A stretch of DNA of 26,647 nucleotides from Hyphomicrobiales bacterium (lineage in GTDB: Bacteria; Pseudomonadota; Alphaproteobacteria; Rhizobiales; Aestuariivirgaceae), in NCBI GenBank assembly GCA_016710435.1, contig JADJVV010000041.1, forward strand, positions 1 through 26,647, given 5' to 3'. Both the position numbers and the translations under genes were made by a program. Shown one piece after another: positions 16,237 through 22,185 of the stretch. Under the pieces are notes generated by a model. It did no database searches. It was not told the DNA's origin and saw only the letters and a list, made by a program, of their open reading frames with translations. The first letter of the stretch is position 1. Each line of letters begins with the position of its first letter.

Positions 16237-16728
16237 TCACAACATCGCCAGAGCGCCGGCATCGGACAACTGGAAGCCCTTTATCGGCGCTGGTTCGATC
16301 CATTTTTTTGCGTAGAGCAGGGCGAGGACATCTGCGGCATCTCCATCGGTCGACCCCAATTCATCCCGGATTGCCCTGTGGCTGGATTGGCTGGCCTGAC
16401 GATCTCTGAGCGCCCTCATCGCCCGCCAGATGCGGGCATCTATGGCACCAGACAGCACGCACCTTGGCGCCCATCCCCGACCGGTCCTGATGGTGAAATA
16501 GGCCCTCCCCTCGATCGCCGCGAGATTGACGCTCCGGGTTGCCTGGATGAGCCAACCGGTTTCCTGCAGTAACCTGACAATCTCGGCCATGTCGTGCAGG
16601 CCTGGATTTGACCCACGGTCGACGGCGAGATTTCCGACGTGGTAAGTTGCGGTTTCCTTGGGCTTGGCTGTTGCGGCCCAAGTGAGCAGCGATGTGGCGT
16701 CCGGGACCATGTTGACGAGCGTGACCAT
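16237..16728 (-). CDS. Conserved phage protein, possible winged-helix
   Basis: From ATG 16728, which shares one base with the stop of the DUF1376 gene and has GAGGGG nine bases upstream, the product is 163 residues. It contains TYHVGNLAVDRGSNPGLHDM followed by AEIVRLLQETGWLIQATRSV and a beta hairpin (AYFTIRTGRGW), a pattern I associate with small phage proteins of unknown role. The C-terminal half (VLSGAIDARIWRAMRALRDR) is helical and may be a second small domain. No enzyme motif is seen. Confidence 0.65.
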   Translation of the reverse strand: MVTLVNMVPDATSLLTWAATAKPKETATYHVGNLAVDRGSNPGLHDMAEIVRLLQETGWLIQATRSVNLAAIEGRAYFTIRTGRGWAPRCVLSGAIDARIWRAMRALRDRQASQSSHRAIRDELGSTDGDAADVLALLYAKKWIEPAPIKGFQLSDAGALAML

Positions 16729-17690
16729 CAGCGAATTCCCCTCACCCTGAGGTCTTCGACCGTGACCATTTTTTGCGAAAGAAGGGCATCGCGCAGGGTG
16801 TTGCTGATCGTGCTGGGTGCCATGTATTGGCTCGTGTCCTTGACCCACTTTGCGAAGAACTGCAGGCGGTCTTCCGGGCTTACCGGCGCTTTGGCTGGGG
16901 TGTCCGTTGTCTTGGTGGCCTTGATGGTTCCGGCTGATTGCTTTGCTGCCCCGGCCTGCGCCATCCAGCGATCCAGTGCCTTTGGCCCGTCCGGCGGGTC
17001 GGCGTTCTTCGTTCGGCTCTTGGCTACCTCAGCGACAACCTCATCCTCGGTCAGGCCGTGAGCCGTGATCCACGCCTTGACGTGATCTGCCGCTGATTGT
17101 CCGATCCAGAACCTGGGCAGGCTCGAATCTGCCAACCCAACCGCCTCGACAACACGGTTCAAAAACGGGTCAGGCGGCTCTTCCTTCAAACCCGAAATCT
17201 CGCGCGCGCCCTCCTCCTCCTTCTGAGTATCCGAAGGATACGAAGATGTGGTTGTGGTTGTGGTTGTGGTTGCTAGAGCAAATGCGTTCGTTTGCTTGTC
17301 GTTTGCTTCTGGCAAATATGTAGTGTTGCTAGCGTCTAAATACTTAGATTTCCGAGACTTAGCGCGCCCCCCTTTCGATCCAGACGCTTTACGCGCGTCA
17401 ACCATCGCGCTTACGTGCATGTATTCCTCGCGCTGCCTCTTCTGGAATATCTTGCCGGATTGGCGCGAGAAAAACTCCTCGATTACAGCCACGCAAGAGC
17501 GATCCCAGCACTCCTGCCCGACACGCAATTTTCGCATCAGCCACGTCTGGTCATCCGGGACCATGCAGTTCGGAGACCGCCAGCAAAGGCGCATCAGGCG
17601 GTTGTAGATGCCATCCTCTTCCGGCGTCAGGTGCGCTGTGTCAGCCTCGTAGTCATCCACGTAGAGTGGCATCGAGGGTAGCTTTGTCAT
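16728..17690 (-). CDS. DUF1376-domain protein, probable replication-initiation type
   Basis: The product is 320 residues from ATG 17690, which overlaps the upstream stop as ATGA. The N-terminal ~100 residues carry the DUF1376 pattern: MPLYVDDYEADTAHLTPEED, then GIYNRLMRLCWRSPNCMVPD and a Trp/Arg-rich winged-helix-like part. DUF1376 proteins (YdaU type) occur in phage replication modules and are thought to act like DnaT or DnaD-type initiators. A basic SKGGRAKSRKSK stretch and a low-complexity linker with eight consecutive Thr lead to a helical C-terminus. The Thr run is encoded by a perfect hexanucleotide repeat. No helicase gene is seen nearby. Confidence 0.78.
   Translation of the reverse strand: MTKLPSMPLYVDDYEADTAHLTPEEDGIYNRLMRLCWRSPNCMVPDDQTWLMRKLRVGQECWDRSCVAVIEEFFSRQSGKIFQKRQREEYMHVSAMVDARKASGSKGGRAKSRKSKYLDASNTTYLPEANDKQTNAFALATTTTTTTTSSYPSDTQKEEEGAREISGLKEEPPDPFLNRVVEAVGLADSSLPRFWIGQSAADHVKAWITAHGLTEDEVVAEVAKSRTKNADPPDGPKALDRWMAQAGAAKQSAGTIKATKTTDTPAKAPVSPEDRLQFFAKWVKDTSQYMAPSTISNTLRDALLSQKMVTVEDLRVRGIR
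17248..17271. repeat. Four perfect GTGGTT hexanucleotide copies inside the DUF1376 gene
   Basis: The unit GTGGTT is repeated four times in tandem. On the coding strand it reads AACCAC repeats and encodes a Thr run. Loss or gain of whole units would keep the frame, so length variation would change only the linker. Confidence 0.85.
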
Positions 17691-18109
17691 GTCATGATCC
17701 CCCGAACAGATCGGCCTGCATCGGTGCATCCGTCTTGATCGTCGGCTTCCAAATCCAGGGGCCGGATGCCGTGGGCAGCCGCGAGAGAGCGGAACGCATG
17801 TGCTGCGACCAAGCTGACCACGCCGTTGCCGAGCAAGCGCAAAGCCCGTGACCGATAGGCCAGCCCATGAGCCATGAGACGAAGTTCGGGTTCAGCCGCG
17901 GCTTTGAATGGCCCCGCAGAATTGCCGGATAGCCTGCGGGCGTGGCGGATGATTTCATCAAGCGAAGAAGCGGGCGCAAGGAGCGGGCTGTCAGCGATGA
18001 TCTGCCCCCATGCGTCTCGATCGCCGGCGCCGGGCATGGTCGTGTCTTGCAGCGTGATGGTCGTGCCGCTGAGGTCGAGGATGGAGGCGGCGAGAAGCAG
18101 AGGGATCAT
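17687..18109 (-). CDS. Cytosine-methylase-like C-terminal remnant, frame-disrupted
   Basis: From ATG 18109, coupled to the upstream methyltransferase stop (TGATG) with GGAGG eight bases upstream, the frame encodes 140 residues. Its end (about residues 87-109, RSRALRLLGNGVVSLVAAHA plus FRSLA) matches the C-terminal LGNGVV-x5-A motif of phage cytosine-5 DNA methylases. Immediately upstream, a different minus-strand frame (17851-17901) encodes KPRLNPNFVSWLMGWPIG, the family motif that normally precedes it in the same frame. The two motifs abut, so the gene seems to have lost about ten codons out of frame. The catalytic PCQ domain is absent. The current product probably cannot methylate DNA; whether it still has another role is unknown. 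Confidence 0.6.
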   Translation of the reverse strand: MIPLLLAASILDLSGTTITLQDTTMPGAGDRDAWGQIIADSPLLAPASSLDEIIRHARRLSGNSAGPFKAAAEPELRLMAHGLAYRSRALRLLGNGVVSLVAAHAFRSLAAAHGIRPLDLEADDQDGCTDAGRSVRGIMT

Positions 18110-18768
18110 CACGCATCCCTCCTGAGCCAGTGAACGGTTGGATCGCCTTGGTAGCCGTGCAGGAACACAAACCAACTGAAATCCACCCTGCCCCCCTCTG
18201 CCTTGTGGCCAGCCTCACGGTATTCTCCGGGAGGGCAGGAGGGCCGCGGCGTGATGCGGTATTCGCGATAGAATGGCAGGGTCTCCAGCCAGCGGCTGCG
18301 GTCATCCGAACTGATCCACGCCGTCGGCAGGAAGAGCGCCACCTTCACGCGGGCCCGTCGCAGGGAAATGTCGAGAAAAGCGTCATCCAGTCTGTTGTGG
18401 CTGATATGATCCGGCTTTTCCCGGCCGACCTGCGACCAGGTGGCGAATGGCGGATTGGAGACGATGCAGTCGCAGGGGAAGGTGCCATGCAGATAGGGTG
18501 AGGCTTCGGCAAACCAGTCCTTGCCGCCACGCACAAGCACGTTGCCGCGGTCGCGCAGGTCATACCCCTCGACATCCAGCCCAAGATCATGCCCGGCCTG
18601 AACAATGGTGCCCCGGCCGGCACATGGATCAACAATCCTGCCCGGAAACATCTCGTCCTGAAACAGGCGCTCGGCACACCAGGATTCCTCGACATACCAA
18701 GCGTCGGGTTGGCGCTTCCAGATTTTACTCTTGCGCTCGACCGATTGCGGCGATCCATCCAGACTCAT
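18109..18768 (-). CDS. DNA N6-adenine methyltransferase-like protein
   Basis: This 219-residue protein has a class I S-adenosylmethionine-binding motif (RIVDPCAGRGTIVQAG, about residues 44-59), an acidic residue after strand two (VEGYDLRDRG), and catalytic motif IV (IVSNPPFATW, about 102-111). The NPPF tetrapeptide is the signature of N6-adenine methyltransferases acting on DNA or related substrates. A shorter target-recognition part follows. No restriction enzyme is adjacent, so it is probably an orphan phage modification enzyme that protects phage DNA or alters regulation. The start overlaps the upstream HTH gene as ATGA. Confidence 0.8.
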   Translation of the reverse strand: MSLDGSPQSVERKSKIWKRQPDAWYVEESWCAERLFQDEMFPGRIVDPCAGRGTIVQAGHDLGLDVEGYDLRDRGNVLVRGGKDWFAEASPYLHGTFPCDCIVSNPPFATWSQVGREKPDHISHNRLDDAFLDISLRRARVKVALFLPTAWISSDDRSRWLETLPFYREYRITPRPSCPPGEYREAGHKAEGGRVDFSWFVFLHGYQGDPTVHWLRRDA

Positions 18769-19235
18769 GGCGCACCCCTGATATGGCGATGACCGACAGG
18801 CACATGCGCAATGACATCCACCATTCCTGCAGAAATCATGTGGCTCTGCTCGATCGCGGCGGTATGGCGCATCTTGGCGGCCATCATGGCTTGGTGAAAT
18901 TCCGAAAGGCTCATCTTGGCCTTCTCGCCCTGCCGGCGTCCCGGCAGGCTCTCACGTCGCGCGATGACGATGGTGTGGTTGCGACTCCAGCAGAAGTGCT
19001 GCGCGATCTCGCGGCTGGACACCCCGGCCAACCACATCAGGCGAAACTCCAAGGGCGCCTTGATCGGCTTGACCCCGGATTTCCTCTGATCCAGCCCGAA
19101 TCTTTGCGCAATTCCAGCGACGGAACTGCGGTGAACGCCAATATCCGCCGCAATCTGGTCGGTGGTGATGTAGATGTCGGACCACAGGCGCTCGAACCGG
19201 GCGCGGGACACGACGATTGGATTGACAAAGCCCAT
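18765..19235 (-). CDS. Helix-turn-helix DNA-binding protein
   Basis: This 156-residue protein contains two helix-turn-helix-like segments: TTDQIAADIGVHRSSVAGIA (about residues 24-43) and VSSREIAQHFCWSRNHTIVI (about 72-91). The second resembles the DnaA domain IV or Trp-repressor type of helix-turn-helix. The C-terminus is Met/His-rich and helical. The ATG at 19235 has GAGG eight bases upstream and lies five bases after the RusA stop. It could be a regulator or a replication/recombination accessory protein. The double motif is seen directly; function is not known. Confidence 0.7.
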   Translation of the reverse strand: MGFVNPIVVSRARFERLWSDIYITTDQIAADIGVHRSSVAGIAQRFGLDQRKSGVKPIKAPLEFRLMWLAGVSSREIAQHFCWSRNHTIVIARRESLPGRRQGEKAKMSLSEFHQAMMAAKMRHTAAIEQSHMISAGMVDVIAHVPVGHRHIRGAP

Positions 19236-19240
19236 GGCTG

Positions 19241-19678
19241 CTACCTCAGAAAATGTTGCATGTGGGCAGGCGCATTACTGATCAGGGCATCGGCTGCATG
19301 TTGATGAATTGCTGGCGCCACCCTGACGATGGTGGCGCGCATGTCTGGCACCCAGACCGCGCGGGTGGAGCGCAGGTGCTTGCGGCTGTCGTCCTTGATC
19401 ACCCCGGCCCCGACCAGTGCATCCTCGATGGCCTTGAGCGTGTTGCTGGCATCCATATTGCCAATACCGGTCTCACCGCAGTAGACGATGCAATCGACCG
19501 GCACCTTGAACCTTGGCAGCGGATGCTGCGCCATCAGATGTTTTGCAGCATCAGCCTTCCATGCCTTGTATTCCCTCGTGACCGACCGCCCCTTGCCATC
19601 CACATTGTTGTAGAGATGGTTGGTGCTGATAGGGCGCGGCATGACGATGTAGACCGGGGCTGCGAAAATCATGGTCAC
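19241..19678 (-). CDS. rusA: RusA-type Holliday junction resolvase
   Basis: The 145-residue product matches RusA-type crossover-junction endonucleases, which cut four-way DNA junctions as dimers. Signature parts are an N-terminal beta region (YIVMPRPISTNHLYNN), a basic stretch (GRSVTREYKAWKADAAKHL), and the core NMDASNTLKAIEDALVGAGV followed by IKDDSRK. Candidate metal-binding acids are Asp76, Asp86, Asp96 and Asp97. In a simple alignment the position of E. coli RusA Asp70 is Asn here. The start is GTG 19678 in a GTGA overlap with gapR, or ATG 19672. It probably resolves recombination or replication intermediates before packaging. Confidence 0.8.
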   Translation of the reverse strand: MTMIFAAPVYIVMPRPISTNHLYNNVDGKGRSVTREYKAWKADAAKHLMAQHPLPRFKVPVDCIVYCGETGIGNMDASNTLKAIEDALVGAGVIKDDSRKHLRSTRAVWVPDMRATIVRVAPAIHQHAADALISNAPAHMQHFLR

Positions 19679-20040
19679 GCCATCCCCAACGCGGCCTTGT
19701 AGAGGTCGAGGATGGCCTCTTCCTCGGCGATATCATCGGGCTTGCGCTTGCGCAGGGCGACGACCTTGCGCATGACCTTGGTGTCATAGCCACGGCCCTT
19801 GGCTTCGGCCATCAGCCCTTTTTGCTGCTCGGCCACGTCCTTTTTCTCGGACTCCAGCCGCTCATAGCGCTCGATAAACTGGCGCAGCTCGTCTGCGGTG
19901 ACATCATAGGCTTTCTGATTGTGCCGGCGGAAATCCGCATCATCCTTCATTCGACCGGCTGCCTTGCTGAATTCGGCCGATGTGCCATCAAAGAGCGTCT
20001 CTCCGTTCGGCCCCTCAAGCCTCACGCTGCTGTCGTCCAT
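19675..20040 (-). CDS. gapR: GapR-like DUF2312 nucleoid-associated protein
   Basis: This 121-residue protein matches the alphaproteobacterial DUF2312/GapR family over its C-terminal ~75 residues: VTADELRQFIERYERLESEK, then KKDVAEQQKGLMAEAKGRGY, DTKVMRKVVALRKRKPDDIA and a final helix. GapR binds overtwisted AT-rich DNA ahead of replication and transcription and is essential or important in Caulobacter. An N-terminal ~45-residue extension is not part of the core. The start follows AGGAGG-CC-TGA. The phage copy may support replication or alter host nucleoid behaviour. The family call is firm; the phage role is inferred. Confidence 0.93.
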   Translation of the reverse strand: MDDSSVRLEGPNGETLFDGTSAEFSKAAGRMKDDADFRRHNQKAYDVTADELRQFIERYERLESEKKDVAEQQKGLMAEAKGRGYDTKVMRKVVALRKRKPDDIAEEEAILDLYKAALGMA

Positions 20041-20081
20041 TCAGGCCTCCTGTGGGGTTTTCCGAAGCGCCAAGGCTCCGG

Positions 20082-20222
20082 TCAGATGGTGGAAAGGCCC
20101 CCGGACAGCCCTGCCAGGCTGCGCCGGGGGAAGTGGCCGATCACCAGACGGGACCGGCAGGCAACTTCCATCCCGGACAGGGGGAGGAAGCATTCGTGAA
20201 TGGGGGAATTTCTGCCGGTCAT
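20082..20222 (-). CDS. Possible very short protein
   Basis: A 46-residue frame starts at ATG 20222 in an ATGA overlap with the preceding gene, with GGAGG four bases upstream, and ends 41 bp before gapR. The sequence (MTGRNSPIHECFLPLSGMEV, then CRSRLVIGHFPRRSLAG) has no recognisable domain. A competing frame ending at 20041 next to gapR could encode about 50 Pro/Arg-rich residues but has no coupled start. The coupled start favours the reported frame; either may be spurious. Confidence 0.4.
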   Translation of the reverse strand: MTGRNSPIHECFLPLSGMEVACRSRLVIGHFPRRSLAGLSGGLSTI

Positions 20223-20530
20223 GCCGCCTCCGCGAGGAACGACATGGCGCTCGGGATGGCGCGCACTGCAAAGGCGATGACCCATGCCTGAGGCGCGGTT
20301 GACCCCTCCCACCAATGCCGCGCCGTCCGTTCATCCACATCGAAGAACACGGCGGCGTGCAGTGGGTTGCGGAAGTTTCTCCGCAGAAACTCGCGCCACC
20401 GATCGGGATAGACGCGACGAAAGGCCTGCGGATCACAAGGGCGACCGGCAAGCATGTCGGCAAAGTTGCCGGACGGCGCGCGCTGAAAACGGACGTATTC
20501 TTGCGGCAAACGAGACAAGGGAAGCGTCAT
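20219..20530 (-). CDS. Small early protein with HTH-like C-terminal half
   Basis: The 103-residue product starts in an ATGA overlap with the Cro-like gene and ends in one with the next small frame. The C-terminal half (FRNPLHAAVFFDVDERTARH, then WWEGSTAPQAWVIAFAVRA) resembles small phage proteins with a helix-turn-helix followed by a W-x-x-G-x-x-x-P motif. Position second in the leftward operon fits an early regulator or replication accessory protein. No firm family. Confidence 0.65.
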   Translation of the reverse strand: MTLPLSRLPQEYVRFQRAPSGNFADMLAGRPCDPQAFRRVYPDRWREFLRRNFRNPLHAAVFFDVDERTARHWWEGSTAPQAWVIAFAVRAIPSAMSFLAEAA

Positions 20531-20778
20531 TGCGCCACCTGATTATCACTCGGGGCGGGAGGATTTTCCGCCATGTAGGACTCGATCTTTTGGACCGTGG
20601 TTGGCAAACATTGTCCGCCCCCCTCCAATCGACCGATGAATTTGCTGTCACCAACAGCATAAGCACCGAAGGTCGTGACCTTCATTCCGCGCCGCTCGCA
20701 ATAAGCCCTGATCTCATCAATCAGGGGCCGCATTGGCGCCAGTTGGTCGCAGGTTGTCTGAGTCGATGCTTCGGTCAT
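20527..20778 (-). CDS. Cro-like helix-turn-helix regulator
   Basis: The 83-residue product is the first gene of the leftward operon, divergent from the repressor. The core (IDEIRAYCERRGMKVTTFGA, then YAVGDSKFIGRLEGGGQCLP) is a helix-turn-helix of the type in small phage Cro-like proteins: a helix, a T-F-G turn, GD-x-K-F recognition helix, then an R-L-x-G-G turn. The ATG at 20778 lies about 34 bases downstream of the promoter -10 hexamer, with only a weak ribosome binding site. It likely competes with the repressor at the GGGA-N4-TCCC operators; that is inferred from position. Confidence 0.75.
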   Translation of the reverse strand: MTEASTQTTCDQLAPMRPLIDEIRAYCERRGMKVTTFGAYAVGDSKFIGRLEGGGQCLPTTVQKIESYMAENPPAPSDNQVAQ

Positions 20779-20811
20779 TGCGTGATGCCGCCATGATTTT
20801 TAACTGTCGCC

Positions 20812-20840
20812 ATAATAGGGACGCATCCCCACTATCGCAA
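20812..20840 (-). promoter_or_regulatory. Leftward early promoter (Cro-like operon)
   Basis: On the minus strand a -35 hexamer TTGCGA (20835-20840) and a -10 hexamer TATTAT (20812-20817) are separated by exactly 17 bp. The palindromic operator at 20818-20829 fills the spacer and abuts the -10. This would start transcription near 20805, giving a short leader before the Cro-like ATG. Repressor binding would block polymerase directly. Confidence 0.7.
20818..20829. promoter_or_regulatory. Operator 1 (GGGA-CGCA-TCCC)
   Basis: A 12-bp site with 4-bp perfect inverted ends lies inside the leftward promoter spacer. It is the same pattern as the three other sites in the control region. Confidence 0.7.
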
Positions 20841-20841
20841 G

Positions 20842-20853
20842 GGGAAATTTCCC
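20842..20853. promoter_or_regulatory. Operator 2 (GGGA-AATT-TCCC)
   Basis: This is a perfect 12-bp palindrome whose centre is 24 bp from that of operator 1. It lies upstream of the repressor start, just outside the leftward -35, where binding could extend repression or tune repressor synthesis. Confidence 0.65.
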
Positions 20854-20891
20854 GCTTCTCGTCAGGCGACCTTTCGGCGACCTTGGGTGTC

Positions 20892-21566
20892 ATGTCGAAC
20901 GACGAAATAGACGACCCATTCGCACTAGGTTTGCGCGCTGTCATGGCTGCTACTGGCGTCAAACCGGCCCCGCTTTCGGTGGCGGCTGGCTTGGGCAACT
21001 CTGCCGTCAGGGATCTGTTCAAAAAAGGCGCATCACCAAAGGTCAGCACGGCATCCGCCATTGCTGGCCAGCTAGGCATGACGATTGATCAGGTGATCCG
21101 CGCCGGGATGGGTGAAATTATCGGCGGGACGGTTGCCGGCCCATCGCGGGGCCAGGTTGAGATGGTGTCGATTTATGATGTGTCAGCCAGCGCAGGTCAT
21201 GGGGCGATAGTTGATACCGAGACCGTGGTGGACAAATTGTCGTTTCCGCCCGGCTACCTACGGCGAATAACAAACACCAATCCACGCGATCTTGCCATTA
21301 TCGGGGTGAAGGGTGATTCCATGTCGCCGACGATCTCGCAAAACGATGTGGTGATGGTCGATACCGCCAAGAGAGACCTGTCGTTTGATGGCCTGTTCGT
21401 CCTGCGCGACGGCGGCGCCAGCCTTCTGGTCAAGCGTATCGGTCGCGGATCGCGCAGCGGCTCTGTGATCTTGATTTCAGATAACCGAACCTACCCACCG
21501 ACGGAGCGTCAGATCGAAGATATCGACGTGGTTGGTAAAGTGGTGTGGATGGGCGTCAAGGTATGA
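20892..21566 (+). CDS. LexA/CI-type prophage repressor (S24 peptidase domain)
   Basis: The 224-residue protein has an N-terminal helix-turn-helix (about residues 28-50, PLSVAAGLGNSAVRDLFKKG) and a C-terminal S24 self-cleaving domain. The latter shows a cleavage-site-like Ala101-Gly102 (SASAGHG), the catalytic Ser143 in KGDSMSPTI and Lys181 in LLVKRIG. Such repressors hold the prophage silent and cleave themselves when RecA filaments form after DNA damage. The ATG at 20892 has no strong ribosome binding site and a clear promoter was not found, so a leaderless or weakly translated message is possible. It probably binds the four GGGA-N4-TCCC sites flanking it. The next gene overlaps its stop. 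Confidence 0.93.
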   Translation: MSNDEIDDPFALGLRAVMAATGVKPAPLSVAAGLGNSAVRDLFKKGASPKVSTASAIAGQLGMTIDQVIRAGMGEIIGGTVAGPSRGQVEMVSIYDVSASAGHGAIVDTETVVDKLSFPPGYLRRITNTNPRDLAIIGVKGDSMSPTISQNDVVMVDTAKRDLSFDGLFVLRDGGASLLVKRIGRGSRSGSVILISDNRTYPPTERQIEDIDVVGKVVWMGVKV

Positions 21567-21817
21567 CACTCGCCCTTCGCTTCGGACTGGCGACAATGGG
21601 CCTGATCGGTATTTGGTTCGGTCTTCCGCTAGCCTGGGTGCCTCTCGGAGCAGCCGCCCTTTCCTTATTTGCATCCGACCTTTCCGCCACGGAAATCGAA
21701 AGAGCGGATAGGCTACTGATGCGCGTAGGCTTTCGTGTGGCGCAGCTTGCAGTCAACATCGGAACTGTCTTGATGCTCACCTCAATCCCGTTACTCGGCT
21801 GGTGGTTTTGGCGCTGA
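21563..21817 (+). CDS. Small membrane protein coupled to the repressor
   Basis: The 84-residue product starts in an ATGA overlap with the repressor stop. It has a long hydrophobic N-terminal segment (about residues 5-38: LRFGLATMGLIGIWFGLPLA and beyond), a charged middle (ATEIERADRLLMR), and a second hydrophobic segment (about 58-82) ending GWWFWR. Cotranscription with the repressor means it should be made in the lysogen. A superinfection-exclusion or other prophage-expressed membrane role is plausible. A holin was considered but the repressor coupling argues against it. Confidence 0.7.
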   Translation: MTLALRFGLATMGLIGIWFGLPLAWVPLGAAALSLFASDLSATEIERADRLLMRVGFRVAQLAVNIGTVLMLTSIPLLGWWFWR

Positions 21818-21841
21818 TTCGGCCTGTCAGGTGAAGAAATA

Positions 21842-21853
21842 GGGATATGTCCC
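21842..21853. promoter_or_regulatory. Operator 3 (GGGA-TATG-TCCC)
   Basis: A 12-bp site with inverted GGGA/TCCC ends, 29 bp centre-to-centre before operator 4. It directly abuts a possible weak -10 (GTTAAT, 21854-21859), so it could repress a second start site. Confidence 0.65.
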
Positions 21854-21862
21854 GTTAATCTG

Positions 21863-21891
21863 TTGACATAGGGAAATGTCCCTAATATCGT
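21863..21891 (+). promoter_or_regulatory. Rightward early promoter
   Basis: A perfect -35 TTGACA lies at 21863-21868. The best-spaced -10 is TATCGT (21886-21891, 17 bp); a better-looking TAATAT (21883-21888) is only 14 bp away but abuts the operator exactly as in the leftward promoter. Operator 4 fills the spacer. The next gene starts at 21916. Confidence 0.65.
21871..21882. promoter_or_regulatory. Operator 4 (GGGA-AATG-TCCC)
   Basis: A 12-bp inverted repeat, extendable to TAGGGA...TCCCTA, sits between the -35 and -10 of the rightward promoter. It is the strongest of the four by symmetry of its flanks. Confidence 0.72.
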
Positions 21892-21915
21892 TTATCCATC
21901 AACTGGAGACGCGAT

Positions 21916-22185
21916 ATGACCGATTCCCCACTTCTCACCATCCAGCGTGCAATCCGCATCGCCAACCGTCGCGCCATCACTGGCCCGGCTGGGGATCGCA
22001 TCCTTGACGCTTTTGGCGCGACCAACAGCCAGCGGGCTCGTGAGGCGCGCACGGCGCAGCACCGGATGCTGATCGCCTTCGTTGCGGGCGCCCTTATCGG
22101 GTGTGCGCTGATCCTGATCTTCGGCGACGTTCCTGCGCGCACGGCGGAAACTGTGCTGCAGGCGCAGGAGATGGGGAAATGGTGA
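21916..22185 (+). CDS. Small single-pass membrane protein, first gene of rightward operon
   Basis: The 89-residue product starts at an ATG with GGAG seven bases upstream. It has a basic N-terminal half (IQRAIRIANRRA, SQRAREARTAQHR) and one clear membrane helix at about residues 51-70 (MLIAFVAGALIGCALILIFG). The C-terminus is short and polar. It is the first gene under the rightward operator-controlled promoter, so it should be made early after induction. No family recognised. Confidence 0.7.
   Translation: MTDSPLLTIQRAIRIANRRAITGPAGDRILDAFGATNSQRAREARTAQHRMLIAFVAGALIGCALILIFGDVPARTAETVLQAQEMGKW

Noticed and set aside
20041..20463. Minus-strand frame ending next to gapR
   Set aside because: Most of it overlaps the well-supported gene at 20219-20530; the remaining ~50 residues are Pro/Arg-rich with no coupled start. 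The alternative short frame at 20082-20222 fits better.
20733..20891. Upstream extension of the repressor reading frame
   Set aside because: It would run through the leftward promoter and operators and adds residues unlike any repressor N-terminus; ATG 20892 places the helix-turn-helix at the usual distance.
20854..20891. Repressor maintenance promoter
   Set aside because: No pair of hexamers with acceptable spacing was found on the plus strand between operator 2 and the repressor start.
21563..21817. Holin
   Set aside because: Size and two hydrophobic segments would fit, but it is coupled to the repressor and no endolysin gene is adjacent.
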